Assembly (NCBI GenBank): GCA_003586115.2
Contig: QVOM02000119.1
Span: forward strand, 45,930,742-45,994,741
Reading direction: 5' to 3'
DNA: 64,000 bases
Origin: Salvator merianae
Lineage: Eukaryota > Chordata > Lepidosauria > Squamata > Teiidae
The notes beneath the pieces are model-generated. The model was not told the DNA's origin, did no database searches, and saw only the letters and a program-made list of their open reading frames with translations. The position numbers and the translations under genes are program-made. This document shows positions 23,242 through 35,487 of this stretch, in pieces (the stretch's first letter is position 1; every line of letters begins with the position of its first letter).

Positions 23242-23677
23242 TCAGCAGGCAACAGGCTACAAATGGCAGATGGTCTTTACTAATTGCAGCAATAAAGCTT
23301 GTACAGGATGGTTTGTTTACCTAGGTCAGAGAAGCAGATAAGGAAGGTCAACGAGGCAGGAATCAGTCAAGAAACCAGGGTGAGTCAGTACAAGTGAAGT
23401 ATCCAGAAGCGTGGGGGTTGCTTGCAGGATGGGTTGCCAGCAACGCCTGATGCAGGTTTTCCCTAGCATTTTAACCCTCAGGATCAGACATAGAGTTCGA
23501 CAGGTGGGGAAGGTGTGGGCAGGGTTCTTTCATCTTTTGTTTTAGTTTTAAAGCCCTAAGCCTTTTAACCTTCTCCTGTCTCTGCTGGCTAGGGAGAGAT
23601 CTCTCCATCTCTGGGCTAGAGGAAGACCCAGGTCCTGGAGAGTCTGTTCCACTTAGGGTCAGGGTCAGGGCATGACA
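23242..23677 (-). mobile_element. Solo LTR, copy 1
   Basis: Homologous along its length to 27626-28110: shared blocks include CAGGCAACAGGCTACAAATG, GTTGCTTGCAGGA and CTAAGCCTTTTAACCTTCTC. In minus orientation it starts TGTCATGCCC, an LTR-type end. It has an extra internal piece near 23510-23550 and lacks about 60 bp near one end relative to copy 2. No retroviral or retrotransposon genes lie next to it. Confidence 0.7.
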
Positions 23678-24529
23678 TTGTTCCAGCTTGGGACAGATTG
23701 CTTATTCCGGTACAAGTAAGTGTGGAAATGGGCTAAGGTTTGTGGCTCCTACAGTGCAGTAGGAAATCTCTATTTAAGCTTGTCATAATGGTTTTAAAGT
23801 TGGTGCAGCAGTATAATGTTTCTGTGGATTTCGTCATTAATGTAAAACCTGACTGTTCCAAGAATCTAACAAGATAACTGTTGGATCTATATACTATATG
23901 TGTTGAAAATTAGCATTCTTTCATGGATGCTGATCACCATATCACTATGGAATCATTTATATTCTATAGGCATTTCTTACTTTGTTCCATTCCAAGGAAA
24001 TTGGTTAGGATGATGTTACCAAAACTACCAAAATCAAACAGATTTCAGAATTTGTGGGGGGGGAGGATGTTTCCACTGACTTTGATAGTTGGCACAATGT
24101 TGATCTCATTGCCATCAACCTGTACTTTATTGATTTAGGTAATACTACTGACTGAAATATGGTTGTTTAGACGTTAAGTTTTTGACCAAAGTATACTTTA
24201 TGCCATTTTTTCTCTCTTAAAAAACAATAGAAAATTATTCTAAAGCAGGTTTGCTTTTTTTGTTTGATACTGTTTTTCTCCATTAAAGGCTTTTAAAGGA
24301 TCATTATAATAATATAACTTTGTATAAGTAACACTTCAGTTTAGGAGCAATTGCATACATACCGCATGCATTAGTTTCATGTCACATTTAAATTTTGTAT
24401 TTGTGGATATTATGTAATCTGCTTGATGAAGTATTAGGATTTTATTCCTATTAACTTATTGTCTTCCCAGTTGTCTGCTCTTCTGTTGCTGTGATTAATT
24501 TGTGGAATAGGACTCTAGACTAAGGGGCA

Positions 24530-24640
24530 TCCCTTATATTGCACCAGCATGTGAAAGGGAATCTCCTAGTAAGCTTGCTGGTCTGGTATATTGGCCGGTG
24601 CAGAATCCTCCTTACCCTCTCTCTGCTTTCCTAATGCATG
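24530..24640 (+). repeat. Short interspersed repeat, copy 2 (pair with 17215-17300)
   Basis: See 17215-17300 for the alignment. The family is unidentified. Confidence 0.6.
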
Positions 24641-24836
24641 GCCTTCCCTTTAGAAAAACACGTTATCTACATAGAAATTACAGATTGTTGCACTGTCTGT
24701 ATGGTAAATATATGGACTAGCGGTAACTTAACATAAGTAGAAATGCAGCAGTGCACCTCATCAGTGCAGGTTTTGATTAGATGATGTGAAGCTAAGAGAA
24801 GATAATTACAAAGTAGGTGACTTGTACCGAAACTTT

Positions 24837-24883
24837 CCATCCCATCCCATCCCATCCCATCCCATCCCATCCCATCCCATCCC
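24837..24883. repeat. (CCCAT)n microsatellite
   Basis: Nine consecutive pentamers, directly next to a minus-strand LINE 3' tail (ATTTTTATTTGTAGGCCACC), so it is probably that element's tail repeat. Confidence 0.96.
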
Positions 24884-25300
24884 TGTCCAGTCCATTTTTA
24901 TTTGTAGGCCACCTTTCCAATAAAAGAATTGCCCATGCCAGTTAACAACAAACAGAAAAGGTACAGTGCAAAATAATGCATCAAATATTATAAGACATAC
25001 ATTATAAAATTAACATATCATAGAAAATAATAGATCATCAAATTACAGAGAACAAGACAGAGGCAATAACACCAAGTCTTCCCTCTCACGCTTCGCACCA
25101 GGTGCAGCTGCAGTTCTTAAGCCTTGGAGAGAAGGCAAGGAAGTGGGACACTGGTTCTCCTTCTCCTTCTCCTTGCCAGGTGCAGCTGTAAGTATTAAGT
25201 CTTGGCAGGAAGGACGAGGCAGTGGGATGCCAATTTTCCCTCTCCTCCACCAATTAAAGCTTCCCCAGGGAATCTAGCAGCCATAGTATACCCGGTTGCT
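24884..25300 (-). repeat. Minus-strand LINE tail with a tandem 78-bp duplication
   Basis: A tail-like start (GGCCACCTTTCCAATAAAAG) is followed by two diverged tandem units, each beginning CCAGGTGCAGCTG (25098 and 25176) and containing AGGCAAGGAAGTGGGA or its variant ACGAGGCAGTGGGA. Confidence 0.6.
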
Positions 25301-26371
25301 ACCTTATGAAGACTTCTCTGCTGTTTCCTTGAACTCTGCAAGTCTGCTGAAGTCTCAAGCCTGTTGGTTGTACTATGTCATTGCTATAACAGGGTCAAAG
25401 CAATCTCCATAAGTAGAAGTTGCTCGCCCAGGGAAATTGTATCAAATGGAAAGTAGCTTGGCAAACTTTGCATGTTTGTACCGAATTATACTATAAGCTA
25501 TAGTTTGGCTCACACACTATGTAGTAAAAAAACATGTCATGTAAGTAATTCTTGTGCATGGAAACTTGGGATTAGGAGAATTACCAAGGTTCAGTCTACC
25601 AAAGTAAGTCAGCAGCACAGCAGAGATGAGACCCGGACCATTAACTGTCAGTGGTGCCATGGAGGGGTCATCCGGCTGAAGCAGGAAAGGAAATAGTCAA
25701 AGGGAAACATGCCTTGAGTATGTCTTGGTCACATTTCATGCTGCAGGTGAACCTAGAGGCAGAAACTGGCTTAGAAACTGGTTATTGTCCTGGTATAACA
25801 TGAAGGTATCCCTGAAAAATCATGGAGTTATCCCTGCAGTTATCCCCACTAGGGGGCCGGAGGAGAGTGAAGCCAAGTTTATTGACATATTTTGGAAACA
25901 TAGTTCTAAATCACTAATTGTGTTTAGATATGTCTGGAATATATTTGAATGTAGTGAGAGCTGTCTTATATTTCTGTATATATTTAAAGAAACCCAAATA
26001 AATTTATTCTCCATATATTATCAACAAAACTAAATGAAACGTATTGTGTTACAATAAATTATTTTTATTATATAATTATTAAGTATGAGTATAGAAGCCA
26101 TATAAAATAATATTGCATGTTCTAAGTATGCCATATAGTATATACAGCTGCAAATAAAAGATGATATTAAATAAGTCACATACTTATAATGGATATTACA
26201 TAGTAATCTGTATGGTACAGAGGCTGATAGTTAAGTTCTGCTTAATAATCCTCTCTGTGTGATACATTCCGTATAAACAAGGCTATATCCAAACTGTAAA
26301 GCACAATGAAAAATCACTGTTTTTGTAATTTTTTTCTGTATGATAGGCATACAATGAAGCATATTGTGTAT
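25301..26371. other. Intronic sequence, no gene seen
   Basis: Nothing recognised. The stretch from about 26030 to 26230 is very AT-rich. Confidence 0.45.
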
Positions 26372-26540
26372 TGACTCCTGGTTGACTGCATGGGCACCTC
26401 TATGCAGTTCCCTTGGCAGAGAAACAAAGGTGGTTTGTAATCCTGCCAACTTCAGGGAGAGGCTGGGGATCAAACTGGCAACCCTCTGCTTTCCAGGAAG
26501 TTTGCTCTACCACTGAACTACAGCCACTCTGTCATGTCAT
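26372..26540 (-). mobile_element. tRNA-derived SINE, minus strand
   Basis: Read on the minus strand the head is GGCTGTAGTTCAGTGGTAGA followed by GCA (box A), and GTTGCCAGTTTGATCCCC (box B), a clear tRNA-like polymerase III promoter. The body ends in CATGCAGTCAACCAGGA. It is not an intact tRNA gene: no acceptor-stem pairing or 3' end follows. Confidence 0.8.
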
Positions 26541-26936
26541 ATGTATGTGCTTCTTAATTACATACAAAATATGTAGTTAGATCATTTGTTTATTTCATTC
26601 TGGGATTCTTTGAATAAAATATATACAATTTCATTCAGTCCATAGGATTTGAGTTGGTTTGTGTTTTCTGTCTTACATTTCTGTAATGCTGTATTGTTGA
26701 AAAAGAAATACTATTTTTTAATCTTATAAATTTTTTTTTTAAATCTTCATTAAAGTAGGCTTGCTATGACAAGGGTTGAGAAACCCTTACACATAAAGTA
26801 CTTAAAATATTACAGCAGTCATCTTGTTGCCACAGTAACAGGAAAGAACCAGCAAAGCAAACCCCCCAGTTGCTGAATAGGAAAAGATAAATACAGTACA
26901 AGCAAGTCTTTTTCCTATGTGAAGTACATTGCTGGA

Positions 26937-26938
<2 letters not shown>

Positions 26939-26983
<45 letters not shown>

Positions 26984-26984
26984 T
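26939..26984. repeat. (CT)n(ATCT)n microsatellite
   Basis: About 16 CT units followed by three ATCT units. Confidence 0.97.
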
Positions 26985-27625
26985 GATCATTAGGTGTAAA
27001 TCAACTGTTCCTAGATATTTAGAAAATAGAATGATTTGAAGTTGTTTCTCTTTGGGAAGACAGGAAAATAAACATTTACCCCATGTGATCCTAAGTGACA
27101 TTTTCTGATCTATTGGGCTACAAAGATAGGACTACAACATAAAGATAAGAATGGAATAACTAGTACCCTACAAGCAACAGCAAAACTGGATAGATTGCCT
27201 ACAAAAGGAAAGTCTTGCTGGATATTTAGACATCTCTCTTTTATTGTGCAATAAAATAAAAGAGACTCAATCAAACAAACAAGCAGATCAAACAGACAAA
27301 ACATTTTGATTTTCAGCCATCGTCTTCTGTTGTCATCACCTCTAACACAAGCAGCTGTGTTCATTTTTATCTTCACTGTGTATGCTCATTGCATTGCCAA
27401 AGTATCAACTGATGCAACTGGAAAGTAAGTCTGCAAACAGTGAGATAATTTTGAAAATATTCAAGACTTCCATACTTTATTAATGTACTGTTTTTAATGT
27501 CATAGATGCTCTAGTTTTCTATCAAAAGAAGAACATGGCAAGGCTTATTTACCCTGCATATTATACCTTTTTTTTTTGTATTTGTCCTGTTATACTGGAC
27601 AGTGAGAATTTCCAGCCCCAATTAT

Positions 27626-28110
27626 TCAGCAGGCAACAGGCTACAAATGCCTCAAGCAGTTGGTCTTTACTAATTGCAGCAGTAAATCTTGTACAGTACG
27701 GTTTTGTTACCTAAGCCAGATGAGCAGCCGAGCAAGGTCAGGCAGGAGTCGGGGTCAAGAAGCCAGGGTCAGTCAGTCTAAGTAAAGTATCCAGGAGTGT
27801 GGGAGTTGCTTGCAGGACAGGTTGCCAGCAACACCCGATGCAGGTTTTTCCTGGCTTTTTATCCCTCAGGATCAGACTTGGAGTTTGACAGGTGGGGCTT
27901 AAAGCCCTAAGCCTTTTAACCTTCTCCTGTGTCTGCTGACTAGGAAGAGGCCTCTTCATCTCTGGGCTGTGGGAAGACCCAGGTCCTGGAGGGTCTATTC
28001 TACTTGAGTCGGGGTCTCCCAGCCCTAGAGAGTCACTGTGTTCTGGTGCCCTGTCCCCATCTGAAGATTCTGAGCAATCAGCTTCCACTGGTGCAGGGCG
28101 GGGCATGACA
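27626..28110 (-). mobile_element. Solo LTR, copy 2
   Basis: Read on the minus strand it begins TGTCATGCCCCGCCC and ends GCCTGTTGCCTGCTGA. It contains a TATA-like GGATAAAAAGCC at about 27856-27867. A 4-bp direct repeat TTAT flanks it (27622-27625 and 28111-28114), as for Gypsy-type or ERV integration. About 485 bp. A 146-codon minus-strand frame runs through it (27738-28178), but it begins outside the LTR and is not a gene. No internal gag/pol/env sequence is adjacent. Confidence 0.72.
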
Positions 28111-31100
28111 TTATTATTACTAACAGTGCACAGTCTTTTTGGCTTCAAATGCCATGGCAGTGTCAAAGACTGCAACATTCTGTCGGTGGATAGCCTGACT
28201 GCTACAGCTAACTGGGATTATGGCAAATATCTTTAGAATGGGCAAGGAGCCTGGTTATAATGCAGACCTAGCAAGAAAGTGACCTGGGAATTGATGCTGT
28301 AGTTTGCTCTATCTCTTGAATAAGGCTGGCTCTTGACTAACCTGGTAAGGTATCTTTTTCGGAAGCATGTGGAGAGGTGCTGTGATTGCCACCTGGCAGG
28401 ACTCTCCTTGTTTCCATTTTGGAGCAAAAAGGTGTTCTTCAGAGCAGAATTCTTTGCCGCTTTCATTGAGGGTAGTGAAATGGTGCACTCACAGAATGGC
28501 ACCTCCATCAGCAATCATGCTTGGAAGTGGAGAAATTGATCGCTAGGAAGTGCTTTCTGCCACCAGGAGTGGGGACACAGGGCACTTCACCCTGTAAGTG
28601 GAGACACAGCTTCCAACACAGAGGAAAGAATCAGGGGAATGTTTGGTGCATTTATCCTGGCATTTTCAAAATAGCAAAAGAATGGCAAGGGAGAAGTTAG
28701 TTTTAATATTTTATTGAGCCATATAAAAGAGTGTAAGGGTCAGCTGTCCCCGGAAAATACTGCAGCGTAGGCAAAACTTATCCTTAAAAATGTGAATTAA
28801 ATCTATTTCAATTGCTCCAACCAAAAAGTGTTTACCAAACAGCTTATAAAGCAATCAGGTAAAGGAGTCTGGGCAGCCCCTGCCCTAAGGCTTGGAATAT
28901 AAAAGAAAAAGTGGAAGGGGAGGGGTGAAGGGGAACATAGTTCAGGTAACTCAATGAAATGGCTGGGAATAACCACACGTCTTCACTCACAAGTCTGTAA
29001 GGCATTGTAACCAGCAGCCAGCTCTGATGGGTAAGAACAAACATAAGGTAGTCATGGCCTGCTGCCGCCAGTTCTATCCATGACTACTGCTGGTTGGCAA
29101 GCGACAAGAGCTAAAATGGCAACCAGCCATTTTAGCTAGTGTAATACTTTTGTGACTCTTTACCACAGCCAGATGGAATGGCTGCTACTAGATGGCAGTG
29201 GTAGGAATACCAAAGGCAGTTGATCTCTCAGTGGGATTGGTGAAATATTTGTGCTTCCTTTCTCTTGGGCAGCTCAGTATCCTGGTGGAATGGCTGCTGC
29301 TTAGTGACAACTGAGAGGAAATCAAAGGCCTGCAGCACAATCGTAAGCACTTTCAGGGAATATGTGGGGAAAGCTTTCTAATAGTGAAGGTGCTTTTGGG
29401 ACAAGCAATTTCCTTAACAGGGTGCCTACGTTTATCAGGTTGAAAGGTTAGATTTGAATAGGACATGCCTAATTTAGCTGACAGTTTTGTTTTTCCTCAC
29501 TTCCAAATCAAACATGCCCAGTATATCTCTGCTAATATATATGTGTGTGCTTTATGCTTATTCTTATAGTTCAGAGAACAACTTTTTATCTCATAAAAAG
29601 TCAGATGCTGGCTCCTTTTGAACCAATGTGGCCCTTTAGAGGAGCTAATGTCACTATCACTACTATCTGTATATAGAAAACATGGTTTTATCTTTTTCAT
29701 ATTCTTCCATATTTATGCTTCATTTCCCTTTCTTACTGTTTCCTTTTGTTGCCATTGCCATCTGCTTCTCTTCCTCTCTTCTTTCTGTTACTCTATCTTT
29801 TGCTACTATATTGGTAAGGATGGTCACCAGGTCATCCCTGTATAAGTCTAAAAATGGACCAAGGGAAAGTTCTTCCTCAGCAAGAAATATTAGATAACTG
29901 GCTAGAGCGCACAAGTGCTTTCTAGCTTGTTATGCTGTAGATATCATTGTCTTTTCCTCTTTGAAACTAATCATGAGATATAGACTATAAGCTTTTATTA
30001 AGGCACTGACGTTTCTCAATCAAATGGTGGATAAATCTGATGCTCCCTTGTCTGGGGAGACAAGGCAGTTACAGCTGCAGAAGTACTGAAAAGCATGTCT
30101 ATGGGTCAATCAGACAGGGCTTTTTTTGGTCACCCCTTTAAGAAAAAGCTTTCCTTCCATAGATGCACAAAAAAGACTAACAAAGTAATAAGCTTATCTC
30201 ATTTTTCCTCACTTTAGTGTTTTTCACCTACAAGTCTACCAATGCCTACCTTGACAACAAGTGCTTGCCCCTGATTGACCACTCATCTGCCCAGCTTTCT
30301 GTGACCCTGATTGGTCATTTCCCTGTAGTAGCCATTTCCACACTGTGATTAGCTACGTTTCTCCCCTCTGTGCTTATATAGCTTTCCACTGAATGCAACT
30401 AAAAGAAAAAGACACCCTTGGTGTAATCAAACCACAGACAAGGAAGAGGCACCCATTCCCAGGCTTTGAGATGGGGTAAGGTGAATTTAGGGAGAAAATG
30501 TCTGTCTTTATAGCCTCAAATTTGCCCAGAGGGCATTTCATTAAGCATGTCTGTTCACACCCTAAGATATGGCTATACATCCTGGCTTTTACTGTCCTTG
30601 ATTGCTCATCTTCTCGTGTGATAAGCTCTCTTTTTACAACTGGAAACTCTGAGAGGCCTCACACATTCTTTGGCATCATAGTATTATCAAATCCCTCTGG
30701 AGAAACCAAAGATATAGCCTGATAATTGCACCTGACCACAATCTGAGTTGAGGCAAGCTATGAAAGAAATCCCATTAAAACTTAACACTTTATTGATTAG
30801 TCTAGTTGACCATATCAAAGCTTAAATTATAATGAAATAATGATATAGATAATTAAAAAATAACTTTAAAAAAACTGGTAACAGCTTTAAATCAACCTAA
30901 AAATTCACATAAAGTGAATGTGTTGCCAACTTTTGAACCTCAGGTTGGCATAAAGCTGTAAGGAGAAACTCTAAAGCGGACAAATAAGAAACACACACAC
31001 ATTTTTGATCAAAAAGGCAACACCCCTCCTTCAGCAGGCTGCTTTTAGGTGAGTGAAGCAACTTTACTGTCCCAGCTAGTATCTTTTATACGCTTTTTAG

Positions 31101-31920
31101 GTCTTTGTTCTACTAATAGAAAAATTCCAAGGTTTCTTCTAAGAAAAGTATCTGCAACATAATAAATATAAATGTCATTCACAAGATAGGATCCCATCCA
31201 TTATCGCTAATAAATGTACAAATCTTAATACATTAAAATCATTGAGGCAATTTATGCAGATTTGGTCAAGGTACTTACAAGTTATCGTGTGGTTTTCGAA
31301 ACAGAGATAACCATTGTTATTGTAACAGATTCATTAGTCCCCTGGAGGAGGAAAGTCAGGTTACCACTTGCTTTACAATAATTAGGGCTAGATGTTTCCT
31401 TCCAATGTTATTATACAATTTACAGTCAAAGATGTGATGGAATATACCTTCAGTTTCAGGATCTCCATGAATGCAAAATTTCTCCTGCCTTAATAATGAC
31501 TAAATTTCATCATACTATCAAGCTGTATGGTCACATCTAGACATCCCCCTGGGAGCAACCTTCCATCATTCCCAGAATAGGAGGCTTAAACATGCTCTTG
31601 CTCTGAACTGGCACAAAGCCCTGCTTCTGTCCTGAGGTAGGGGTAAACTGACCTCAGCGAGAAATTTCATGCTCCGATAGCATGATGTCCTACTAACTCA
31701 GCTCAAGCATCTATTTAGCCATTGTCAGCTGACTGGAGGGAGGCTGCACCCCCCCACACAGCCGGCTAGTGTGGAGGCTGAGCAGGACAGCGGCTATATA
31801 GGCTTTCAGGGCACATAGACCATGCCAGAACCAGTTTCTCCCTCAAGCTGGCTCCTGCTCACCCTCTTAGTCTTATAAAGACTATTCATGTCTTCATGGG
31901 CATTTAGAAATTATTTAAAT
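28111..31920. other. Mostly unique intronic sequence
   Basis: No gene or confident repeat over 3.8 kb, except a perfect 12-bp hairpin at 29109-29137. Several short open frames overlap on both strands without family resemblance. Confidence 0.45.
29109..29137. repeat. Perfect 12-bp stem-loop
   Basis: AGCTAAAATGGC, a 5-nt loop (AACCA), then GCCATTTTAGCT. No U-run follows, and its role is unknown. Confidence 0.85.
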
Positions 31921-31924
31921 TATT

Positions 31925-32080
31925 TGAACATAATTACCATATTATCATCATCATTATCATTATTATAATTTCCAAGCATCTAAATCCCATTCTTCATCCA
32001 GGTCCAAGGTGAGTCACAGCATTTACATTTAGAGTGACTTTAAATGCTTAAGCTTAAGCAGAGCTTCTAAGCACCACCTA
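31925..32080 (-). repeat. Minus-strand LINE 3' tail with ATC/ATT-rich repeat
   Basis: ATCATCATCATTATCATTAT then CCCATTCTTCATCCAGGTCC and GTGAGTCACAGCATTTACA, the recurring tail in minus orientation. Confidence 0.6.
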
Positions 32081-32560
32081 AGACACCTATCTCATTTGGC
32101 CCTGTGACTGAGCCAGCTCTGAACTTGTATTTTTTCCTTTTCATGGATGCAGACACTTCTCATATGATATGGCTTAATTTAGCAGTTTTTGTCTAGCACA
32201 GTCAGTAAAATGCTGTTTCTCTCAGTGAGCACAATTCAGAAACTTCCATTAATATGATTTGGCTTCACTGTATATCTTTAAAATATATTTTGTATGCCCT
32301 CTACCTTGCCCTTAGAAGCAATCTGCTTTTAAACTGAAGCCTTCTTTCTCATGAGAATGCAAAACAATGAGTGGTACTTGATCTGGAATAGTTAAAGAGA
32401 GTGCTTCTCCCCCCAGTAAAGTGTATATATTCACATACACAAGTAGGTCCATCACTTTGTTTGTGGAATGTCTTTCAAAGCTGCAGGGCAGAGAGAAGTG
32501 AAGTTGCTTATCCCTGACTTGCTTTTCTTTCAACACAGTAGTGTGGCAAAATGAAACTAT

Positions 32561-33003
32561 GGGCTTTTCTGCACTTACCTTGCCGTGATCTGGATTAGTG
32601 GCTCTGGATCATGTGACACCCGTTGGTCTGGATCACAGTAAGCCTTGGACTGGAACAGCACTATTTGTATAGTGATGGCTGTTCCAGCCCAGCCCCTGCA
32701 CTGACCCCAAAGTTTGAATGGCTTTGATGTGTCACCAAAGTGGATTGGCCAGTTGTCCGAAAATAAAGGCATGCCTTTTGTATGCCTCCATGACTTCAAC
32801 TGGTCCATGCCAGTAGTCCTGTTTAATCAAGTCCACTTGTAACCCAGATCAGGAAAACTCCTGAGTGGGATTACATTCTGCAGGTGCATACAAAGTATCC
32901 TAGGAGTGGGCAGGGCCTCTCTCATTTACACTAGCATGCACACATGCAAGAGGCCCTGAAGAGGACTATGGGGGACCATAATTTGGTAAATGCAGAAAGG
33001 CCC
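32561..33003. mobile_element. MITE, GGGCCTKTTTGCAC family, copy B
   Basis: Terminal inverted repeats GGGCTTTTCTGCACTTACC (32561-32579) and GGTAAATGCAGAAAGGCCC (32985-33003), 443 bp. The interior resembles the 57986-58409 copy (GTGATCTGGATTAGTGGCTC; GCATGCCTTTTGTATGCCTC). No coding sequence and no clear target duplication. Confidence 0.85.
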
Positions 33004-33524
33004 GATATATCTTACTATGCTTTCCTTAGGACATGAGGGGTTCCTTCCTGGTTTGGCCCAACTGTATGTGGTGTGTATGTGTCTCTGGAGCCTCTTTCAC
33101 AGCCACTAGGCACAGAAAAGGAAGAAATTCCCTTCAGCTTGCTTTTCTTCTATGAAGAAGTGAGGCAGCTGCTTCCTGCCATGTAGCTCTGCTAGGAGGC
33201 CAGTTGAGTGATAGCCAGGAATCCGTCCCAAGATATAAATATCAGTGAAGATATCAGGGAGGAGAAAAGAGTGTGATAGCAATCTCTTCTCTTTTGCTGT
33301 TGCATCCTTAAGTTTTGCGGAGTGCAGTAGACTGAATCTCTATATCTTGATCTTCCAAAGGGAGCACTTATTTGCATACTACAATTCTACACTGGAAGCT
33401 GGTTTACTGGAGCCAATTTATTGTGTTTTACAGAGCATGTTTTCATTTGTTGCAGCAGTGGCCCCAGGACTGGGGTGGAGGGGCAGCAACTGAGTCAAGA
33501 AAAACACCCACCAGTGCTGTCTGG

Positions 33525-35230
33525 TGCCCTTCTATTTATTTTATTTAAAACTTTTCTATACAGCTTTTTGCTTTAAAAAATCTCAGAGCATTCTACAGCT
33601 TCCAGAGCAGATACAAGGGTGTCCCCACATAAAGCACATTACAGTAGTATAACCATGAAGTTACCAAGGCATGGTCAACACTGTCCAGGCTATTCCTGTC
33701 CAAGTAAGGGTATAGCAGACATACCAGTCAATGCTGCTGATAGGCACTCCTGGTCACTGAGGTTACTTGAGCCCCCATGGACAATGGTTACTCCCAAACT
33801 ATGCACGTGTTTCTTCTGAGGGAGGGCAACCCCATCTAGAACAGGCAAAATCCCCAGTTCCGGGGCCTTGGTACTTCCTATTCCCATAGTCTCTGTTTGT
33901 TAGCCCACCACTAGCCGACCACTACATTTAAGCACTGGTTCAGGATATTCATAGCCTCTTCTGATTGAGAAATGTTGCTGGATGTTATTAGCGTACTGAT
34001 TACACCCAGTCTGAAAACTCCTGAGGACAGCCCCCAGTGACTTCATATAGATTTAAAATAGCATCAGTGGCAAGATTGTGCCCTGGGATACCCAGCAACC
34101 TAGCCTCCAGCACACATAGTCACCTAATACTACTTTATAGGGTCACTCCTGCAGGTAGGAGGGGAACCACTATAGTACAGCGCCCACAACTCCATCTCCT
34201 GGAAGTGATCCAATAGGATACCATGGTCAATGGTATTGAAGGCCACTAAGAGCTCAAGGAGAATCAACAGAGTTGCACTTTCTCTGAGTCTCTCCCCCAG
34301 AGGAGGCAACCAAACCAGGCTTGAACCCAGATTGAAAGAATGCCTGCAGCTGCACAGCAACTACCTTCTCCAACATTTTGCTCAAAAAGGAGTATTTCTG
34401 ATTGAGCAGTAGTTGGAACACACCTCATGATCCAAGAAGGGCTTTTTTTAGGAGTGGTCAAACTATGACTTCCTTCAGGGCTGGTAGCACCAGCCCATCC
34501 TGTAGTGAAACATTCATTACACCCTGGACCCATCAAGCCATCCTGCATGCCTTGGTCTTATAAGCCAAGGCAGGCAAGGGTCAAGGGAGCATGTTGCGGG
34601 ACAAACAATTGCAAGTGTCTTCTCCATATCATCAGGCCTTAAAAACTGGAAATGACCCCCTAAAACTGGACCAGAGAGTGCCTTGGATACCTTTACTAGA
34701 CACTGTATCAAAGGCAGCATTCAGGTCAGCACAAAGATGAGTGATTTTATCCTCCAAGTACTTTGTGAATCTGTTACAGAAGACTTCTGAGGGCTCCAAA
34801 GCTGAATATGATGGGGCAGATGGCAACAGCCCCTTCACCACTCTAGAGAGCTCAGTTGGCCTGTAACCTAAGGATACAAAGGAGTTTTCTTTGCAGCCTT
34901 CACTGCCACTCAGTAGGAGTAATTATGCAGTCTTAGGCAAGTTCAGTCATCTTCATGATGAGTAACACATCACTTTCACTCCAGACACCTCTTGTCCTGT
35001 TTCATCACCCCGATTTCTTCAGAAAACCAAGGAGCAAATCAAAGAAAGTGCTCAGGAGCAATCTTGTCAACAGTCCATCATTCTCCTTATTCAAAAGGTC
35101 CACAAGAGCCACCTTAGCCCACTGCATTTAGGGAGCTGCAAGAAGGCCTCTGCCTGACCTCATCCCTGAAAGACCAGCACAAGTGGTGTTTGGTCATGCT
35201 GGCATGGGGAAATGCTAGCATTATTTTTTT
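33525..35230 (-). mobile_element. Degenerate L2/CR1-group LINE, minus strand
   Basis: Minus-strand traces: FNTIDHGILLDHFQEM (RT motif A region) near 34200, QAWFGCLLWG near 34310, RFTKYLEDKITHLCADLNA near 34720-34780. The 3' tail TATACAGCTTTTTGCTTTAA lies near 33560. Frames are broken in many places. Confidence 0.75.
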
Positions 35231-35274
35231 AAAAAAAACTTGATGTTCCCCTGTACCATCTGGAGAGAACCTCC

Positions 35275-35487
35275 TCTCCTATGTACGTTTATTGTTAATT
35301 ACAGCTGTATTGATTTCTGAGTAAGTATTCAGAGAATTCACTGTTAGACGATAATGGACTTCATCGCAGTCTTTCAGAGTTAAGTCCAAAATGGTCTGGC
35401 AACACCTAGCTTTAATCCACCATTGATCAACTTTTAGATGGGGAGAGTACATCAGCAAAGTGACAAGCCATTTTTCTTCCACATTAT
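35275..35487 (-). other. Unidentified segment inverted at the CR1 5' junction
   Basis: On the minus strand it is open for about 70 codons (containing KVDQWWIKARCCQTILDLTL). A 12-bp inverted pair, CACATTATCTAA and TTAGATAATGTG, spans the junction with the CR1. It could be a 5'-inverted part of the element, a template-switch product or older flanking DNA. I do not recognise the peptide. Confidence 0.35.

Noticed and set aside
26372..26540. tRNA gene
   Set aside because: Box A and B are present but there is no acceptor-stem pairing or proper 3' end, and it continues into a SINE body.
27738..28178. 146-codon proline/serine-rich minus-strand protein
   Set aside because: Starts outside and crosses a solo LTR; LTRs are non-coding in this sense and the other copy does not keep the frame.
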